This document shows, piece after piece, positions 35,635 to 45,524 of a stretch of DNA of 64,000 nt. Below the pieces are notes generated by a model. The model was given only the letters and a program-made list of their open reading frames with translations, did no database searches and was not told where the DNA came from. Both the position numbers and the translations under genes were made by a program. Numbering within the stretch: the first letter of the stretch is position 1; every line of letters begins with the position of its first letter. The stretch comes from Balneola sp. (GTDB taxonomy: Bacteria > Bacteroidota > Rhodothermia > Balneolales > Balneolaceae): the NCBI GenBank assembly GCA_028284195.1, contig JANQSE010000012.1, forward strand, positions 78,999 to 142,998, read 5' to 3'.

Positions 35635-36567
35635 ATGAGGCAAGAAAATCAGGATCTATTTAAAAAACTGGAAAAACTGGCTACTGAGCAACGTAATGAA
35701 GCGAGTATGAATATTGATGTGGCTTCGCCTCAGGAAATAGTTCACATTATTAACAATGAAGATCAAAAAGTAGCCGAACTGGTTTCAAAAAGGCTTGACG
35801 TTATTGCTGAAGCAGTAGAATTGGTGAGTATGAGTTTTACACTGGGAGGGAGATTACTCTATTTTGGTGCCGGTACAAGCGGGCGATTGGGGGTAGTTGA
35901 TGCTGCTGAATGCCCGCCCACTTTTGGGTCCAGTCCTGAACAGGTACAGGGTTTTATTGCGGGCGGAAAAGAAGCAATGTATGTGGCCCAGGAAGGCGCA
36001 GAAGATTTTGAAGTGAATGGGGAAAAGGATATCGAAGAGCAAAAAGTTTTTCCTCCCGATGTAGTTTGTGGGTTGGCAGCAAGTGGCAGAACTCCTTATG
36101 TGGCTGGTGCAATAAAATCAGCTCAAAAAAAAGGGTGTAAAACCATTTTGGTAACCACAGTACCCAAAGAGCAGGTTGATGTTCAGCCGGATATAATCAT
36201 TGATATCCCTGTAGGTTCTGAGGTTGTAATGGGAAGCACCCGTATGAAAAGCGGTACCGCTCAAAAAATGGTACTTAATATGCTAACAACGGGTGCTATG
36301 ATTCGCCAGGGAAAGATCTATGAAAATGTTATGGTAGATCTTCAACTTACAAACAAAAAACTTGTTGAACGCGCCAAAAGAATTATCATGTTGTTTACTG
36401 AGGTTGAGTATGATGAAGCCAGCGAATATTTAGCTAGATCTGGGAATCACGTAAAAACGGCATTAGTGATGATATCTGGAGGCATATCAAAGGAAGAAGC
36501 CCAAGTCCTTTTAAAAAATAACAATGGCTTTATAAGAAAAGCGATAGCAGAGCTGAAAACAAAATGA
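35635..36567 (+). CDS. murQ: N-acetylmuramic acid 6-phosphate etherase
   Basis: 310 residues, SIS fold. It cleaves the lactyl ether of MurNAc-6-P during peptidoglycan recycling. The hallmark FGAGTSGRLGVVDAAECPPT lies at residues 77-96 with the conserved Glu92; the second SIS block is STRMKSGTAQKMVLNM. It starts 10 bases after accC and overlaps plsC by 4 bases. No MurNAc kinase (anmK) or MurP is nearby. Confidence 0.95.
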   Translation: MRQENQDLFKKLEKLATEQRNEASMNIDVASPQEIVHIINNEDQKVAELVSKRLDVIAEAVELVSMSFTLGGRLLYFGAGTSGRLGVVDAAECPPTFGSSPEQVQGFIAGGKEAMYVAQEGAEDFEVNGEKDIEEQKVFPPDVVCGLAASGRTPYVAGAIKSAQKKGCKTILVTTVPKEQVDVQPDIIIDIPVGSEVVMGSTRMKSGTAQKMVLNMLTTGAMIRQGKIYENVMVDLQLTNKKLVERAKRIIMLFTEVEYDEASEYLARSGNHVKTALVMISGGISKEEAQVLLKNNNGFIRKAIAELKTK

Positions 36568-37289
36568 AGACCCTGTTTAGCATTTACTTGTGGACATACT
36601 TTGTAATTTTGTTCACACTGTTTTTTGTAATTATTTCGGTAGTATTCTTGTTTACTTTTTTGTTTGATCCCTACCGAAAAATACCCAACAAAATACTAGC
36701 GATGATGGCCTGGTGTATGATGAAAGCCAGTCCGGGATGGAAAATTAACATAGAAGGAGCTGAAAGATATAATTTTGAGGCACCTACTGTTTTTATAAGC
36801 AATCACCAAAGTTTTTTAGATATGGCCGTTGCTTATCACTTGCCATGGCAAATGAAATGGGTATCGAAACGAAGCCTTGCGTTTATTCCGGTAATGGGTT
36901 GGCTGGTTTGGTTAACAGGTCATTTAACAATTAATCGGAAAAGTAAATCGGCACTTAAGCGATTAGGTAGTTTAGTTCAACCATTAAAAGATAAAGTTCC
37001 TGTCATGATTTTTCCTGAGGGTACACGATCGCTTGATGGTGAAATTAAAAGGTTTAAAAACGGCGCATTTCTATTGGCGAAAGAATACGGCTTTTACTTA
37101 CAACCTATGGTTATAGAAGGGGGGCATCAAGCAATGAAGTCGGGTTCTAAAGTTGTGGATCCAAATGTGAACTTTACTATTTCAATTCTTGATCCAATAA
37201 AAACTTCAGATTTCGAAGATTTAAACATATTAAAAGAGCATACCCGTCAGTTAATATCTGAAGAATTACAACGAATTCGTTCTACATGA
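36564..37289 (+). CDS. plsC: 1-acyl-sn-glycerol-3-phosphate acyltransferase
   Basis: 241 residues. An N-terminal membrane helix pair (about 5-35) is followed by the acyltransferase motifs: NHQSFLD (catalytic H81, D86) and FPEGTRS (E152, R155). It makes phosphatidic acid. It is translationally coupled on both sides (ATGA overlaps with murQ and with the tonB-like gene). Confidence 0.93.
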   Translation: MKTLFSIYLWTYFVILFTLFFVIISVVFLFTFLFDPYRKIPNKILAMMAWCMMKASPGWKINIEGAERYNFEAPTVFISNHQSFLDMAVAYHLPWQMKWVSKRSLAFIPVMGWLVWLTGHLTINRKSKSALKRLGSLVQPLKDKVPVMIFPEGTRSLDGEIKRFKNGAFLLAKEYGFYLQPMVIEGGHQAMKSGSKVVDPNVNFTISILDPIKTSDFEDLNILKEHTRQLISEELQRIRST

Positions 37290-37966
37290 GTTTTTTTAAC
37301 CCAAATAGGTTGTACAAGGATATCAATTACCGGCACAAGGTAATGATGTGTATTATAATCTCTCAGTTTATTTTAATAGGTGTTTTTAGATTTTGGCCTT
37401 CTAAAGAAATATCTAACGAAAGAATTGTATATGATATCCCGGACCAGGAGTTTTTTGTAGAGGAGATAATTCAAACAAAACAGGAAACAGCTCCGGCAGC
37501 CCCACCAAAACCTCAAATACCTGTGCCTGTACCAGACGAACAAATAATAGAAGATGAAATCGAATTGCTTGATTTCGAAGACATGTTATCTTTGGATGAA
37601 ATCGGTGAAAATGAGATAGGGCAGGTTGGAAATTCTGACGCAATTGTTGGGAGTCCTGAACAAGTTCCCAATCCCCGTAGAATTGTGGAACCTAATACAC
37701 CAGAAGCCGCAAAAAAAGCAGGTGTAAAAGTAGAAGTACATGTTACTTTTTTAGTAGATAAGAATGGAGAGGTGGAAGAAGTTTTTATTTCTAAAATCAA
37801 AGAGTACGATGAAAAAAGAAAGCGGTATGTGATCGTAAACGAAATTGGATATAACATAATGGGAGTAACTTTGACTGCGGCTCAAAAATGGAGATTTAAT
37901 CCTGCCCGTGATAACGGAAAGCCTGTAAAAGCATATTCAACACAAGTATTTTCTTTCGGTTTTTAA
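37286..37966 (+). CDS. TonB-family energy transducer
   Basis: 226 residues: one N-terminal membrane helix (about 19-37), a Pro/Glu-rich periplasmic spacer (APAAPPKPQIPVPVP near residue 70), and a C-terminal TonB-like domain (about 148-226; VTFLVDKNGEVEEV, AAQKWRFNPARDNGKPV). It would couple the proton gradient to TonB receptors such as the one at 4355. ExbB/ExbD are not in the window. Confidence 0.87.
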   Translation: MSFFNPNRLYKDINYRHKVMMCIIISQFILIGVFRFWPSKEISNERIVYDIPDQEFFVEEIIQTKQETAPAAPPKPQIPVPVPDEQIIEDEIELLDFEDMLSLDEIGENEIGQVGNSDAIVGSPEQVPNPRRIVEPNTPEAAKKAGVKVEVHVTFLVDKNGEVEEVFISKIKEYDEKRKRYVIVNEIGYNIMGVTLTAAQKWRFNPARDNGKPVKAYSTQVFSFGF

Positions 37967-38029
37967 TATTGATATAAGCTTAGAATAGCTCTATCATTGA
38001 CGCCCTATCGTACTTATTGAAGGATAAAC

Positions 38030-38117
38030 GGAGAGGTGCCGGAGTGGTCGAACGGGCTCGCCTGGAAAGCGTGTGTGCCTCACAAGGGTACCGAGGGTTC
38101 GAATCCCTCCCTCTCCG
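38030..38117 (+). tRNA. tRNA-Ser (anticodon GGA)
   Basis: An 88-base class II tRNA. Acceptor GGAGAGG (38030-38036) pairs with CCTCTCC (38110-38116), discriminator G. The anticodon loop CTGGAAA reads UCC/UCU serine codons. There is a long variable arm (GTGTGTGCCTCACAAGGGTACC) and the T arm is GAGGG-TTCGAAT-CCCTC. CCA is not encoded. Confidence 0.95.
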
Positions 38118-38177
38118 CTCAACTGTGCTAAAGCTTCGTTGAACAGGCTCTTCATCTTTTGCTAAGTTCAGGGCTTT

Positions 38178-38198
38178 GAATGACTTTCTTAGTCATTC
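38178..38198 (+). other. Perfect stem-loop downstream of tRNA-Ser
   Basis: GAATGACT/AGTCATTC, 8 perfect pairs with a TTCTT loop, 61 bases after the tRNA. No T tract follows, so it may be a processing or attenuation structure rather than a terminator. The rest of the 282-base gap up to 38400 holds nothing I can name. Confidence 0.35.
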
Positions 38199-38399
38199 AT
38201 AGGGGTAGCCAATGAATCTCACAATATTGTTTCTATTAAATTCTGATTGGGCAGGCTCTTTGGTGTTTACAAAGAAAACACTCATCTATGTAGGCATTTC
38301 TATTACAGATTCTTAATATTTTTCTACTTTAAATCTGAGTATAATTTTCTAAGTTCTTTAAAAAAGGATAGATTCAATACGTAACAAAACATTAGGTAG

Positions 38400-40661
38400 A
38401 TGACTAAATTAAAATTGCTGGTATTGATTTTTATGGGGTTTATTTTTGTTACTTCATGTGACTTGAGCATACCCGATAAACCGGATTTTACCACATCGCA
38501 TGCTATTGAAGTCCCAGTAGTGAATAACAGAACATTTGTATTTTTAGGAGATAGCACGGGGGCTTTAATTGATACCACAAGTGAAGATCTTGACTCATTA
38601 TTTACGATTGGCACAGATGGATTGATTTCAATTTCTACTGAAGAAGAATTTGACTTTGGAGACCTCAATGATGCCATTCCCGAAGTAGATGGTTCTTCAA
38701 CAAACTTTAATTCTGCGGTTGGAGAAATTGAAATTGGTGATTTTTCTTCAGGTTCCGGTGATTTGGGCTCTACTGGTTTTGCTGAAATCTCCGGAGCACC
38801 AACTCCCCTAGGAGGTACTCCGGTACCTGCGGGTAATAACTCTGCCACTCCGGTAAATATAGATATTGGCACTACCTCAGATTTTTTTACCAGTGCTACC
38901 ATTAAAAGCGGGTCTTTAACTATTACCGTTGCCAACGATTTGGGTTTTGATATCGAAACATTAGAAATTTCTTTACTCTCTAATGGCGTGCAAGTAGGAA
39001 CTACTGCAAGTTTTAGTGCTGTTAATGGTAATCAATTAACTGTTGTTGATTCAATCCAAACAGCGGGTTTTGTATTTTCGGATGGAGACGCCCTGAGCAA
39101 TCTTACAGTGGATGTTGTATTGTCATGGAATGCTTTTAGTTTCCCAAACAGTCCCGGTAATCTGGTTATTAAATCAGCTAACGGTAGTAACCTATTTGCT
39201 TCTTCAGTAACTGCAAATCTGGAGCCGCAGGATTTTAGTACATCCAATACATCCAGCTTTAGTGATACTGAGTTTCAGTTTACAGATGCCTCTCACTACA
39301 TAGAATTGGATGGAGGGCAAATTTCTGTTGCAAACATTGTGAACAATATGGGTATTGGCATTGAAACACTTCAAATCTCGTTTCCAGGAATCAGAGACGA
39401 CGACTTTGGGACAGAAGATAGCCTGGTCATTAATTTCCCTACTATACCAAGAAATTCTAATGCAGCCAATGTTAATGTTGATTTAACAGGTTATAGAATT
39501 TTTGCCCTGAATAATGAAGTAACCTATAACATTGTAGCAGCTACAGAAAATACGCAATCAGGGCCTGGTGCAGGAGCTGTTACTATAACTGAAAATGATG
39601 ATATAAGTGCTTCAGTAAATATTTCCGGTTTATCAGTAAGTGCAGCCCGTGGAATTGTGCTTAGCCAAACGGTTCTTTTAGGCGATAATGATCCTTTGAA
39701 TGATATGGGAACAGAAATACTGGATGTATTTAATGATATAGAAGCGGATACGACAAACATTGATGGGCTTGATGAATTTTCTGATCAGATTGATGGGCTC
39801 AGGTTTACCAATCCGGTCATTAACATTAATTACAGTACCAATATTGGCATTGAAACCACAATTTATGCAGCAATGGTAGGCATAGATAGTGAAGGGAATG
39901 AGATTTATTTATCGGGGAAGCCTGGTAGCCCTAATGAGGTAACAGCTGGTGATCCTATTACAGGTCTGGTTGCTAACGGGGTACAATTGCAGCCAAGTCA
40001 GCTAATTAAGTTTGGGATAACAAACTCTCCTGGGGGTACTATAAATGATCAGATATCTTTTAATAAAAACACTACAAACGTTGATGATTTTCTGAACAAC
40101 CTACCAAGCGAGATTAGATTTGTAGGTCGGGCAATTATAAACGAAAGTGAAAATGAAGGTTCAATCGCTATTCCTCTAGAATTCAACCCAACATTAAGCG
40201 TCGATCTTCCACTTGCTTTAAGTACAGAATCAGGAAACCCTATCAGTTACTCTGATACTACCGACTTTGAAATTGACCTGGATGACGATCAGGATTTCTC
40301 AGAGGCGCGCTTTTTTATGACTTATACAAATGATCTTCCTCTTGGCATTGATGTGGATTTGGTCTTTCAAGATTCATTGAATAATGTATTGTTTACAAAC
40401 AATGATATTTCACTTACAGCTGCTCCTGTAGATGCTGTTACCCGGTTCTCAACGGGAGGTACAGAAGATGTAGTTATTGTTACGCTCGAAAATGACGGCA
40501 CTGTAAATGAGCTGGATTTACTAAAACAAGTAGCATATATAGAATTTTCAGTTTCAATGATAACCTCAGCTAATGAGGAAGTTCGATTAAGGGCGGATGA
40601 TTCATTTACACTAAGCCTGGCAGCTAAAATAAGACTGGAAACTAAAGTTGGGGGAGAATAA
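38400..40661 (+). CDS. Large beta-rich lipoprotein of unknown function
   Basis: 753 residues with a lipobox (VTSC, Cys20). The rest is Ser/Thr/Asn/Asp-rich and strand-like, with repeated patterns such as NNMGIGIETLQISF, STNIGIETTIYAAM and NDLGFDIETLEISL. These suggest several related beta-sandwich domains. No enzyme motif is seen. It is separated by only 10 bases from a beta-barrel outer-membrane protein, so the two probably work together at the outer membrane. Family not recognised. Confidence 0.75.
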   Translation: MTKLKLLVLIFMGFIFVTSCDLSIPDKPDFTTSHAIEVPVVNNRTFVFLGDSTGALIDTTSEDLDSLFTIGTDGLISISTEEEFDFGDLNDAIPEVDGSSTNFNSAVGEIEIGDFSSGSGDLGSTGFAEISGAPTPLGGTPVPAGNNSATPVNIDIGTTSDFFTSATIKSGSLTITVANDLGFDIETLEISLLSNGVQVGTTASFSAVNGNQLTVVDSIQTAGFVFSDGDALSNLTVDVVLSWNAFSFPNSPGNLVIKSANGSNLFASSVTANLEPQDFSTSNTSSFSDTEFQFTDASHYIELDGGQISVANIVNNMGIGIETLQISFPGIRDDDFGTEDSLVINFPTIPRNSNAANVNVDLTGYRIFALNNEVTYNIVAATENTQSGPGAGAVTITENDDISASVNISGLSVSAARGIVLSQTVLLGDNDPLNDMGTEILDVFNDIEADTTNIDGLDEFSDQIDGLRFTNPVININYSTNIGIETTIYAAMVGIDSEGNEIYLSGKPGSPNEVTAGDPITGLVANGVQLQPSQLIKFGITNSPGGTINDQISFNKNTTNVDDFLNNLPSEIRFVGRAIINESENEGSIAIPLEFNPTLSVDLPLALSTESGNPISYSDTTDFEIDLDDDQDFSEARFFMTYTNDLPLGIDVDLVFQDSLNNVLFTNNDISLTAAPVDAVTRFSTGGTEDVVIVTLENDGTVNELDLLKQVAYIEFSVSMITSANEEVRLRADDSFTLSLAAKIRLETKVGGE

Positions 40662-40671
40662 GGTGAGCATT

Positions 40672-42183
40672 ATGAAAAAAGTACTATCAGTTGGTTTATT
40701 ATTTATTTTGTGTGCCACTTTCGAAAGCATGGCACAGTCAAGGCATTATAATTCAATGAGCCTTGGAATGGGGGGTGGGGGAACCGCTTATGTAGATGGT
40801 TACCATGCCAACTTTATCAATCCTGCTAACTTGATGATCAATACAGCCCGAAAACGCCCTAAAAGAAGTTTGGGATTAATTGGTACGGGGCTACGTGCCG
40901 GAGGTACATTGGTAAATCTGGATGTATATAATCAGTATCTAACCAAAGGGTTAACATTAGAAGGTGAAATAGCTGAGAATATGTTAACTGACTTATTTGG
41001 TGGAACAGATCTAACCTTGGAGAGGGATGCCTCAGGTACAATTGATATTGTGCCGTTTGGCTTCTCAAACCGAGGAAATAAATCAGCGATTAGCTTGGTA
41101 AGCCGTATTCGTGTTACCGAAGATTTTACAGTAAATCGTGGTTTTGCTGAACTGGCGGTCTATGGGCTTGACCCGGATCAGTTTGGAGCTTCTACACCTG
41201 TTGATTTTTCATTGGGTACGGTAGCTTTTACTGAAATATCAGTGGGCTATGCGCGACAGATTCTATCTTTACCAAATTTACTATTTGCAAAAGATATTAA
41301 GCTATACGCAGGCGTTGCACCAAAATATCTGATAGGCATACAGCATTCTACCTTCGATTTTAATTCTACTCTGCAAATGAGGCAGAGGAATGTTGGTGGA
41401 GAAAGGGTAACGGATCGTATCACACACCAATTCGATTATAGGTGGAATACTGTTGGAGCATTAGCAGAAGATTTGAAAGCATTTGAGCAAGCTCACAATC
41501 TTGATAATACAGTGGTTCTTGATGATTACTTGGTTAATGAAGATGAATATGCCCAGGTAAATGCAACCGGTTTTGGTCTAGATATGGGAGCTACTATGGA
41601 AATGGATATTTCTGGTGTCCCTATAATTGATGGTTTCTTTGGAAAAAGAAAGACTCTCCGCTTATCAATGTCTTTAACTGATTTGGGTTCCATGACTTTC
41701 GACAAAACTCCCACCTCAATATTTGCAAGTGGTGAATTTGATTTTACTGGTCAGGGGAATGATGATAATGATGATTTCTTTGATGACCTTGCAGATAGTT
41801 TACAGAACGAGGTTTATGGCGATTTTAACTCTGAAGAAACTGGAGGTATAAAGTATAAGTTACCTGCCATGTATAACTTCGGTGCTTCTTTAGTAATGGG
41901 TAAGCTTACAACGTCTGTAGATTTTGGATTTGGGTTTAATGACAGAGGCACAAACTCAAGAAGAAGTGCTCTAAACCTTGGTATGGAGTATCGTTTACTT
42001 GGAATTATTCCTATACGGGCCGGTACAAGAGTTGGTGGTTACAGTTCTACAGTATATTCTTTCGGAACCGGTTTAGATCTTAACTTCCTTGAATTATCAG
42101 CAGGTTTGTCGGTTGTTGGTAATGATCAGCAAAATGGAGGATCTGTAGCTACCGCATTTAGTGGGTTAGTATTACGCTTTTAA
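40672..42183 (+). CDS. Outer-membrane beta-barrel protein (PorV/DUF5723-like)
   Basis: Start chosen at ATG 40672, preceded by AAGGTGAG; a TTG frame from 40648 would overlap the previous gene and spoil the signal peptide. 503 residues: signal peptide to about 21 (SMAQS), then SMSLGMGGGGTAYVDGYHAN and INPAN. This is the N-terminal glycine-rich plus NPAN pattern of FadL/PorV-like barrels, here closest to what I remember as DUF5723. The C-terminal strand ends in LVLRF. It ends just before a strong terminator. Confidence 0.8.
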   Translation: MKKVLSVGLLFILCATFESMAQSRHYNSMSLGMGGGGTAYVDGYHANFINPANLMINTARKRPKRSLGLIGTGLRAGGTLVNLDVYNQYLTKGLTLEGEIAENMLTDLFGGTDLTLERDASGTIDIVPFGFSNRGNKSAISLVSRIRVTEDFTVNRGFAELAVYGLDPDQFGASTPVDFSLGTVAFTEISVGYARQILSLPNLLFAKDIKLYAGVAPKYLIGIQHSTFDFNSTLQMRQRNVGGERVTDRITHQFDYRWNTVGALAEDLKAFEQAHNLDNTVVLDDYLVNEDEYAQVNATGFGLDMGATMEMDISGVPIIDGFFGKRKTLRLSMSLTDLGSMTFDKTPTSIFASGEFDFTGQGNDDNDDFFDDLADSLQNEVYGDFNSEETGGIKYKLPAMYNFGASLVMGKLTTSVDFGFGFNDRGTNSRRSALNLGMEYRLLGIIPIRAGTRVGGYSSTVYSFGTGLDLNFLELSAGLSVVGNDQQNGGSVATAFSGLVLRF

Positions 42184-42206
42184 GCAAATAGCGAATTAAA
42201 CAAAAC

Positions 42207-42243
42207 AAAAGGCTCGCTATCCTATGATAGCGAGCCTTTTTTT
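42207..42243 (+). terminator. Strong intrinsic terminator
   Basis: GGCTCGCTATC (42211-42221) and GATAGCGAGCC (42226-42236), 11 perfect pairs, CTAT loop, followed by seven T and preceded by AAAA. It can work in both directions, between the barrel gene and the convergent oxidoreductase gene. Confidence 0.92.
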
Positions 42244-42265
42244 GTATATAGCACACAATAGTTAT

Positions 42266-43411
42266 TTAAGAAAACCGATCGAGGCGAAGTTCAACAGGCA
42301 GTTCTTTATTAAAGGCAAAATGCTGCCCTATTTGTTTACTAAGCAAACTGCTGTAGAGCAACCCTTTTGATCCCAGTCCGGCTAAAACCAGGCAATTTGT
42401 ACGTTCTTTATGGTAATCCAAAATGGGCAGCCGGTCCGGGGTAGAAGCACGTACTCCTGCCCACCGAGCTTTAAGTGTAACACGCCCTTGTAATTCTGGC
42501 ATCACTTTAAAAAGTCTTTTAGTTATATATTCTTCACCAAATTCATCAGGTTCTTCATGATCAAACTTATGTTCATAGGTACTACCGGCTACAAGAGTTT
42601 TTCCATCTAATGAAGCAAAATATCCCAATGCAGACACCGCACTTTTAAAAGGAAAAGCATCTTCACATTCAAAAACCAGTGCCTGGCCTTTTACAGGGAT
42701 AAGGGGGAGGCCTTTCCAAAAATCGAAATTCTTCGTTTTTATCCCGGCAGTTAAAATAAGAGTATCAGCCGTAATACTATCTCCGTTTGCCAGGTTAATG
42801 ATCCAATACGGTTTTTTTATTGTTGATACATCGTCGCTTTCATGGTTAGGGAAAACCGGAGGTTGAGGTTGGGTTTGATATTCTACATTGAATGGAATGC
42901 CATGAATAATGTTTACTCCTTTTTTGAGAAGGTACTTGCAAAGTAATGTAAGGTAACCGGGCATTTCTACGGTTATTCCACAGTTAACCTTTACACCGCC
43001 AATGGTACAGTTCAGTCCCGGATACTGCTCTCTTATTTCTTTTTCAGAAAGCCACTCACACCAGCCTGGTGGCCAGTGGTTTTCTTGTATATTAGCTTGC
43101 ATTCGTTCTGCTATCTTTAGCTCCATAGCTGGCCTGATTACTCCTGATTCTGAGTAAAAAATCCGGTTTGACGAGCCTGTTACATCTTTCAGATTTTGTT
43201 TGGCCTGTTTCACCGCTTCTTCTGCTTTCCATGTTTTATTAGCGTAACGTCCTGTAGCAGGGTTTATAAGACCGATGGGTGAACCTGAAGCTCCTTTACC
43301 AATTCCTGCCGGGTCTAAAACCAAAATTTTGCATTTCTGAAGATCCGAGATCCCCTTGGCAACAGAAAGCCCGGCAAGTCCGGCTCCAAGAATACAGAAG
43401 TCGTAATTCAT
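42266..43411 (-). CDS. FAD-dependent oxidoreductase (DAO family)
   Basis: 381 residues. N-terminal Rossmann FAD motif CILGAGLAGLSVA, then GASGSPIGLINPATGRYANKTW, and a C-terminal GLGSKGLLYSSLLSKQIGQH loop. This is the D-amino-acid oxidase/DadA fold. The GLINPATGR segment resembles the oxidase half of MnmC-type proteins, but no methyltransferase half is present and the substrate is unknown. It starts 2 bases after pncA ends, so it is probably co-expressed with the NAD salvage genes. Confidence 0.8.
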   Translation of the reverse strand: MNYDFCILGAGLAGLSVAKGISDLQKCKILVLDPAGIGKGASGSPIGLINPATGRYANKTWKAEEAVKQAKQNLKDVTGSSNRIFYSESGVIRPAMELKIAERMQANIQENHWPPGWCEWLSEKEIREQYPGLNCTIGGVKVNCGITVEMPGYLTLLCKYLLKKGVNIIHGIPFNVEYQTQPQPPVFPNHESDDVSTIKKPYWIINLANGDSITADTLILTAGIKTKNFDFWKGLPLIPVKGQALVFECEDAFPFKSAVSALGYFASLDGKTLVAGSTYEHKFDHEEPDEFGEEYITKRLFKVMPELQGRVTLKARWAGVRASTPDRLPILDYHKERTNCLVLAGLGSKGLLYSSLLSKQIGQHFAFNKELPVELRLDRFS

Positions 43412-43412
43412 G

Positions 43413-44039
43413 CTATTTTTTTAAAAGGCGGAGCAGATCATGAGATTCAATGAATTCAACTCCGTTATCACACATTTCCTTAACAGAAAGTTCAACAGAA
43501 TTATCGATGTCTATCCCTTTCACGGCGTCACTTACTATGTATGTTATATAGCCATTTTTTATGGCATCCAGAGCCGACCATTTTACACAAAAATCGGTTG
43601 CCAGTCCTGCAATAAAAACGGTATCAACATTCATTTCTTTTAAAAACCCATTTAATCCCGTTATTGTGGTTTGGTCGTTCTCGTAAAAAGCAGAATAAGA
43701 ATCGATATTAGGATTGTACCCCTTTCTGATTATTAAACTCGCATGGAGTGTATCAAGTTCAGGATGAAAATCTGCTCCTCTGCTACCTTTAACGCAATGG
43801 TTTGGCCATAGAACTTGTTCGCCATAAGGCAACCCGATAGTGTCATACGGTGATTTACCAGGATGATTAGAGGCAAAGCTGGTATGATTTAATGGATGCC
43901 AGTCCTGTGTTTGTACCACACAATCGAAAAAAGGAGAAAGTTGATTGATAACAGGAATAATCTTATCCCCATCGGAAACGGGCAGATTACCACCGGGGCA
44001 AAAATCATTTTGTACATCAATAATTAGTAAGGCATGCAT
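43413..44039 (-). CDS. pncA: Nicotinamidase
   Basis: 208 residues, isochorismatase-like fold. Catalytic triad D8, K106, C151 (ATDFCVKW). Metal site D46-W-H48 with H52/H81 (TQDWHPLNH, PNHC). It hydrolyses nicotinamide to nicotinate, which the adjoining pncB product uses. It directly follows pncB with no gap. Confidence 0.94.
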   Translation of the reverse strand: MHALLIIDVQNDFCPGGNLPVSDGDKIIPVINQLSPFFDCVVQTQDWHPLNHTSFASNHPGKSPYDTIGLPYGEQVLWPNHCVKGSRGADFHPELDTLHASLIIRKGYNPNIDSYSAFYENDQTTITGLNGFLKEMNVDTVFIAGLATDFCVKWSALDAIKNGYITYIVSDAVKGIDIDNSVELSVKEMCDNGVEFIESHDLLRLLKK

Positions 44040-45446
44040 CTACTTGTTCGATTTTAAGTGTATGATTTTGTCTCTTAATTGCTTTAACCCTGTACTAATA
44101 CCCACTTTGTACACATGGGGATTGTCGAAACGTTTGTATTCGGGGCTTAGTTTGCTGAACTGATTGTTACAATATTCTGAACTTTCGGAGGCAGATGGAA
44201 TAGATTTTGTTGGTTGCCCGTTTCGCATAATCTGATTCAGCAATAAAGCAGATTCCAGGTTGCTAACTGTTGTTTTCTTGGAGGGGAAGTAGGGATGCTC
44301 GATGCTATCAGGTGTTATTTCATCAGCTAATGAAATGCCATCGGCATAAAATGTACCGTCGGTATTAAAGTATCTTGTTACAGTTTTAGCTCCTGGCAAG
44401 GTTATTTTCTCAATATTTTCTGAAATTTTTAAAGTAGGCTGCTCATTTACTGCTGCAAGCTTGTAAACTCCATCTAGTGCCGGATTATCATAAGCGGTTA
44501 CGAGCTTTGTGCCCACCCCAAAAATATCAATAGGTGCTTCCTGGTCCAGCAAGCTTTTGATCAGATATTCATCTAATTGATTGGATACAGCAATGTTAAC
44601 CTCATTAAACCCTGCATCGTTAAGTTGTTTTCTGGCTTTTTTTGAAAGGTAAGCAAGATCGCCGCTGTCTAAACGAATGGCTTTTAAAGAATGACCTTTT
44701 TCAGCCAGTTCTTTTGCAACTTTAATTGCGTTTGGAATGCCCCGCCCAAGCGTATCATACGTATCAACAAGTAATACCGTAGAATCAGGGTAAAAATCTG
44801 CATAGGTTCTGAAAGCAGTTAGTTCATCTGGAAATGATTGTATCCACGAATGTGCCATTGTACCGCTTACGTTCAATCCATGAGCTACGCCTGCATACAC
44901 ATTCGAAGTTCCATTCAGTCCGCCAATTACTGAGGCTTTGCTTGCCTGTATTCCCCCAAACCCCTGAGACCTGCGTAAACCAAAATCGAGCACCACTCTG
45001 TTGCCTGCTGCCTCCCGGATTCTTCGGGCTTTGGTAGCGATCAAAGATTCAAAGTTAAGGATGTTGAGAAGCAGTGTTTCTATAAGTTGTGTTTCAATGA
45101 TGCTGCCTTCAACCCGCACAACAGGAGCATTATTAAATACAATTTCTCCCTCAGTAGCAGCATACATATTTCCTTTGAACCTGAAATCTTTCAGGTATTC
45201 TAAAAAAGAAGCTTCAAATCCCTGAGATTTTAAATATTCAATTTCTTCTTTGTGGAATTTAAAATCTGTTAGCAGAGCCAGAAAATCAGACAAACCCGCA
45301 AAAATTACATAACCACCTTTAAAAGGTATTTTCCGGAAAAAATAATCGAATACAGCGGTGTCATCTTTTCTTCCGGAAAGAAAATACCCCTGAGCCATGG
45401 TTAGCTCATAAAAATCTGTATAAATAGCCGGGTAGTTCGGGAGCAT
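44040..45446 (-). CDS. pncB: Nicotinate phosphoribosyltransferase
   Basis: 468 residues. It begins with the typical YTDFYELTMAQGYF block and contains LDFGLRRSQGFGG and the phosphate-binding region near AIRLDSGDLAYLSKKAR. It converts nicotinate and PRPP to NaMN, the second step of NAD salvage after PncA. It is first in the pncB-pncA-oxidoreductase run, whose promoter must lie in the 78-base gap that also holds the lpoB terminator. Confidence 0.95.
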   Translation of the reverse strand: MLPNYPAIYTDFYELTMAQGYFLSGRKDDTAVFDYFFRKIPFKGGYVIFAGLSDFLALLTDFKFHKEEIEYLKSQGFEASFLEYLKDFRFKGNMYAATEGEIVFNNAPVVRVEGSIIETQLIETLLLNILNFESLIATKARRIREAAGNRVVLDFGLRRSQGFGGIQASKASVIGGLNGTSNVYAGVAHGLNVSGTMAHSWIQSFPDELTAFRTYADFYPDSTVLLVDTYDTLGRGIPNAIKVAKELAEKGHSLKAIRLDSGDLAYLSKKARKQLNDAGFNEVNIAVSNQLDEYLIKSLLDQEAPIDIFGVGTKLVTAYDNPALDGVYKLAAVNEQPTLKISENIEKITLPGAKTVTRYFNTDGTFYADGISLADEITPDSIEHPYFPSKKTTVSNLESALLLNQIMRNGQPTKSIPSASESSEYCNNQFSKLSPEYKRFDNPHVYKVGISTGLKQLRDKIIHLKSNK

Positions 45447-45471
45447 TTCTGTAGTTAAATGAAATGAAAAT

Positions 45472-45501
45472 AAAAAAGGCTTCCAGAAACTGAAAGCCTT
45501 T
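45472..45501 (-). terminator. Intrinsic terminator after the lpoB-like gene
   Basis: Read on the minus strand: AAAGGCTT and AAGCCTTT arms (8 pairs), extended past one mismatch by CAG/CTG, triloop, followed by a T-rich run (complement of 45472-45477). It insulates the lpoB unit from pncB. Confidence 0.85.
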
Positions 45502-45524
45502 AAATAGTAATTCTATAATAAGAG

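Noticed and set aside
38324..38935. 203-codon minus-strand frame over the start of the large lipoprotein
   Set aside because: Shadow of the plus-strand gene, rich in Pro/Ser/Val from complementing codons; no domain.
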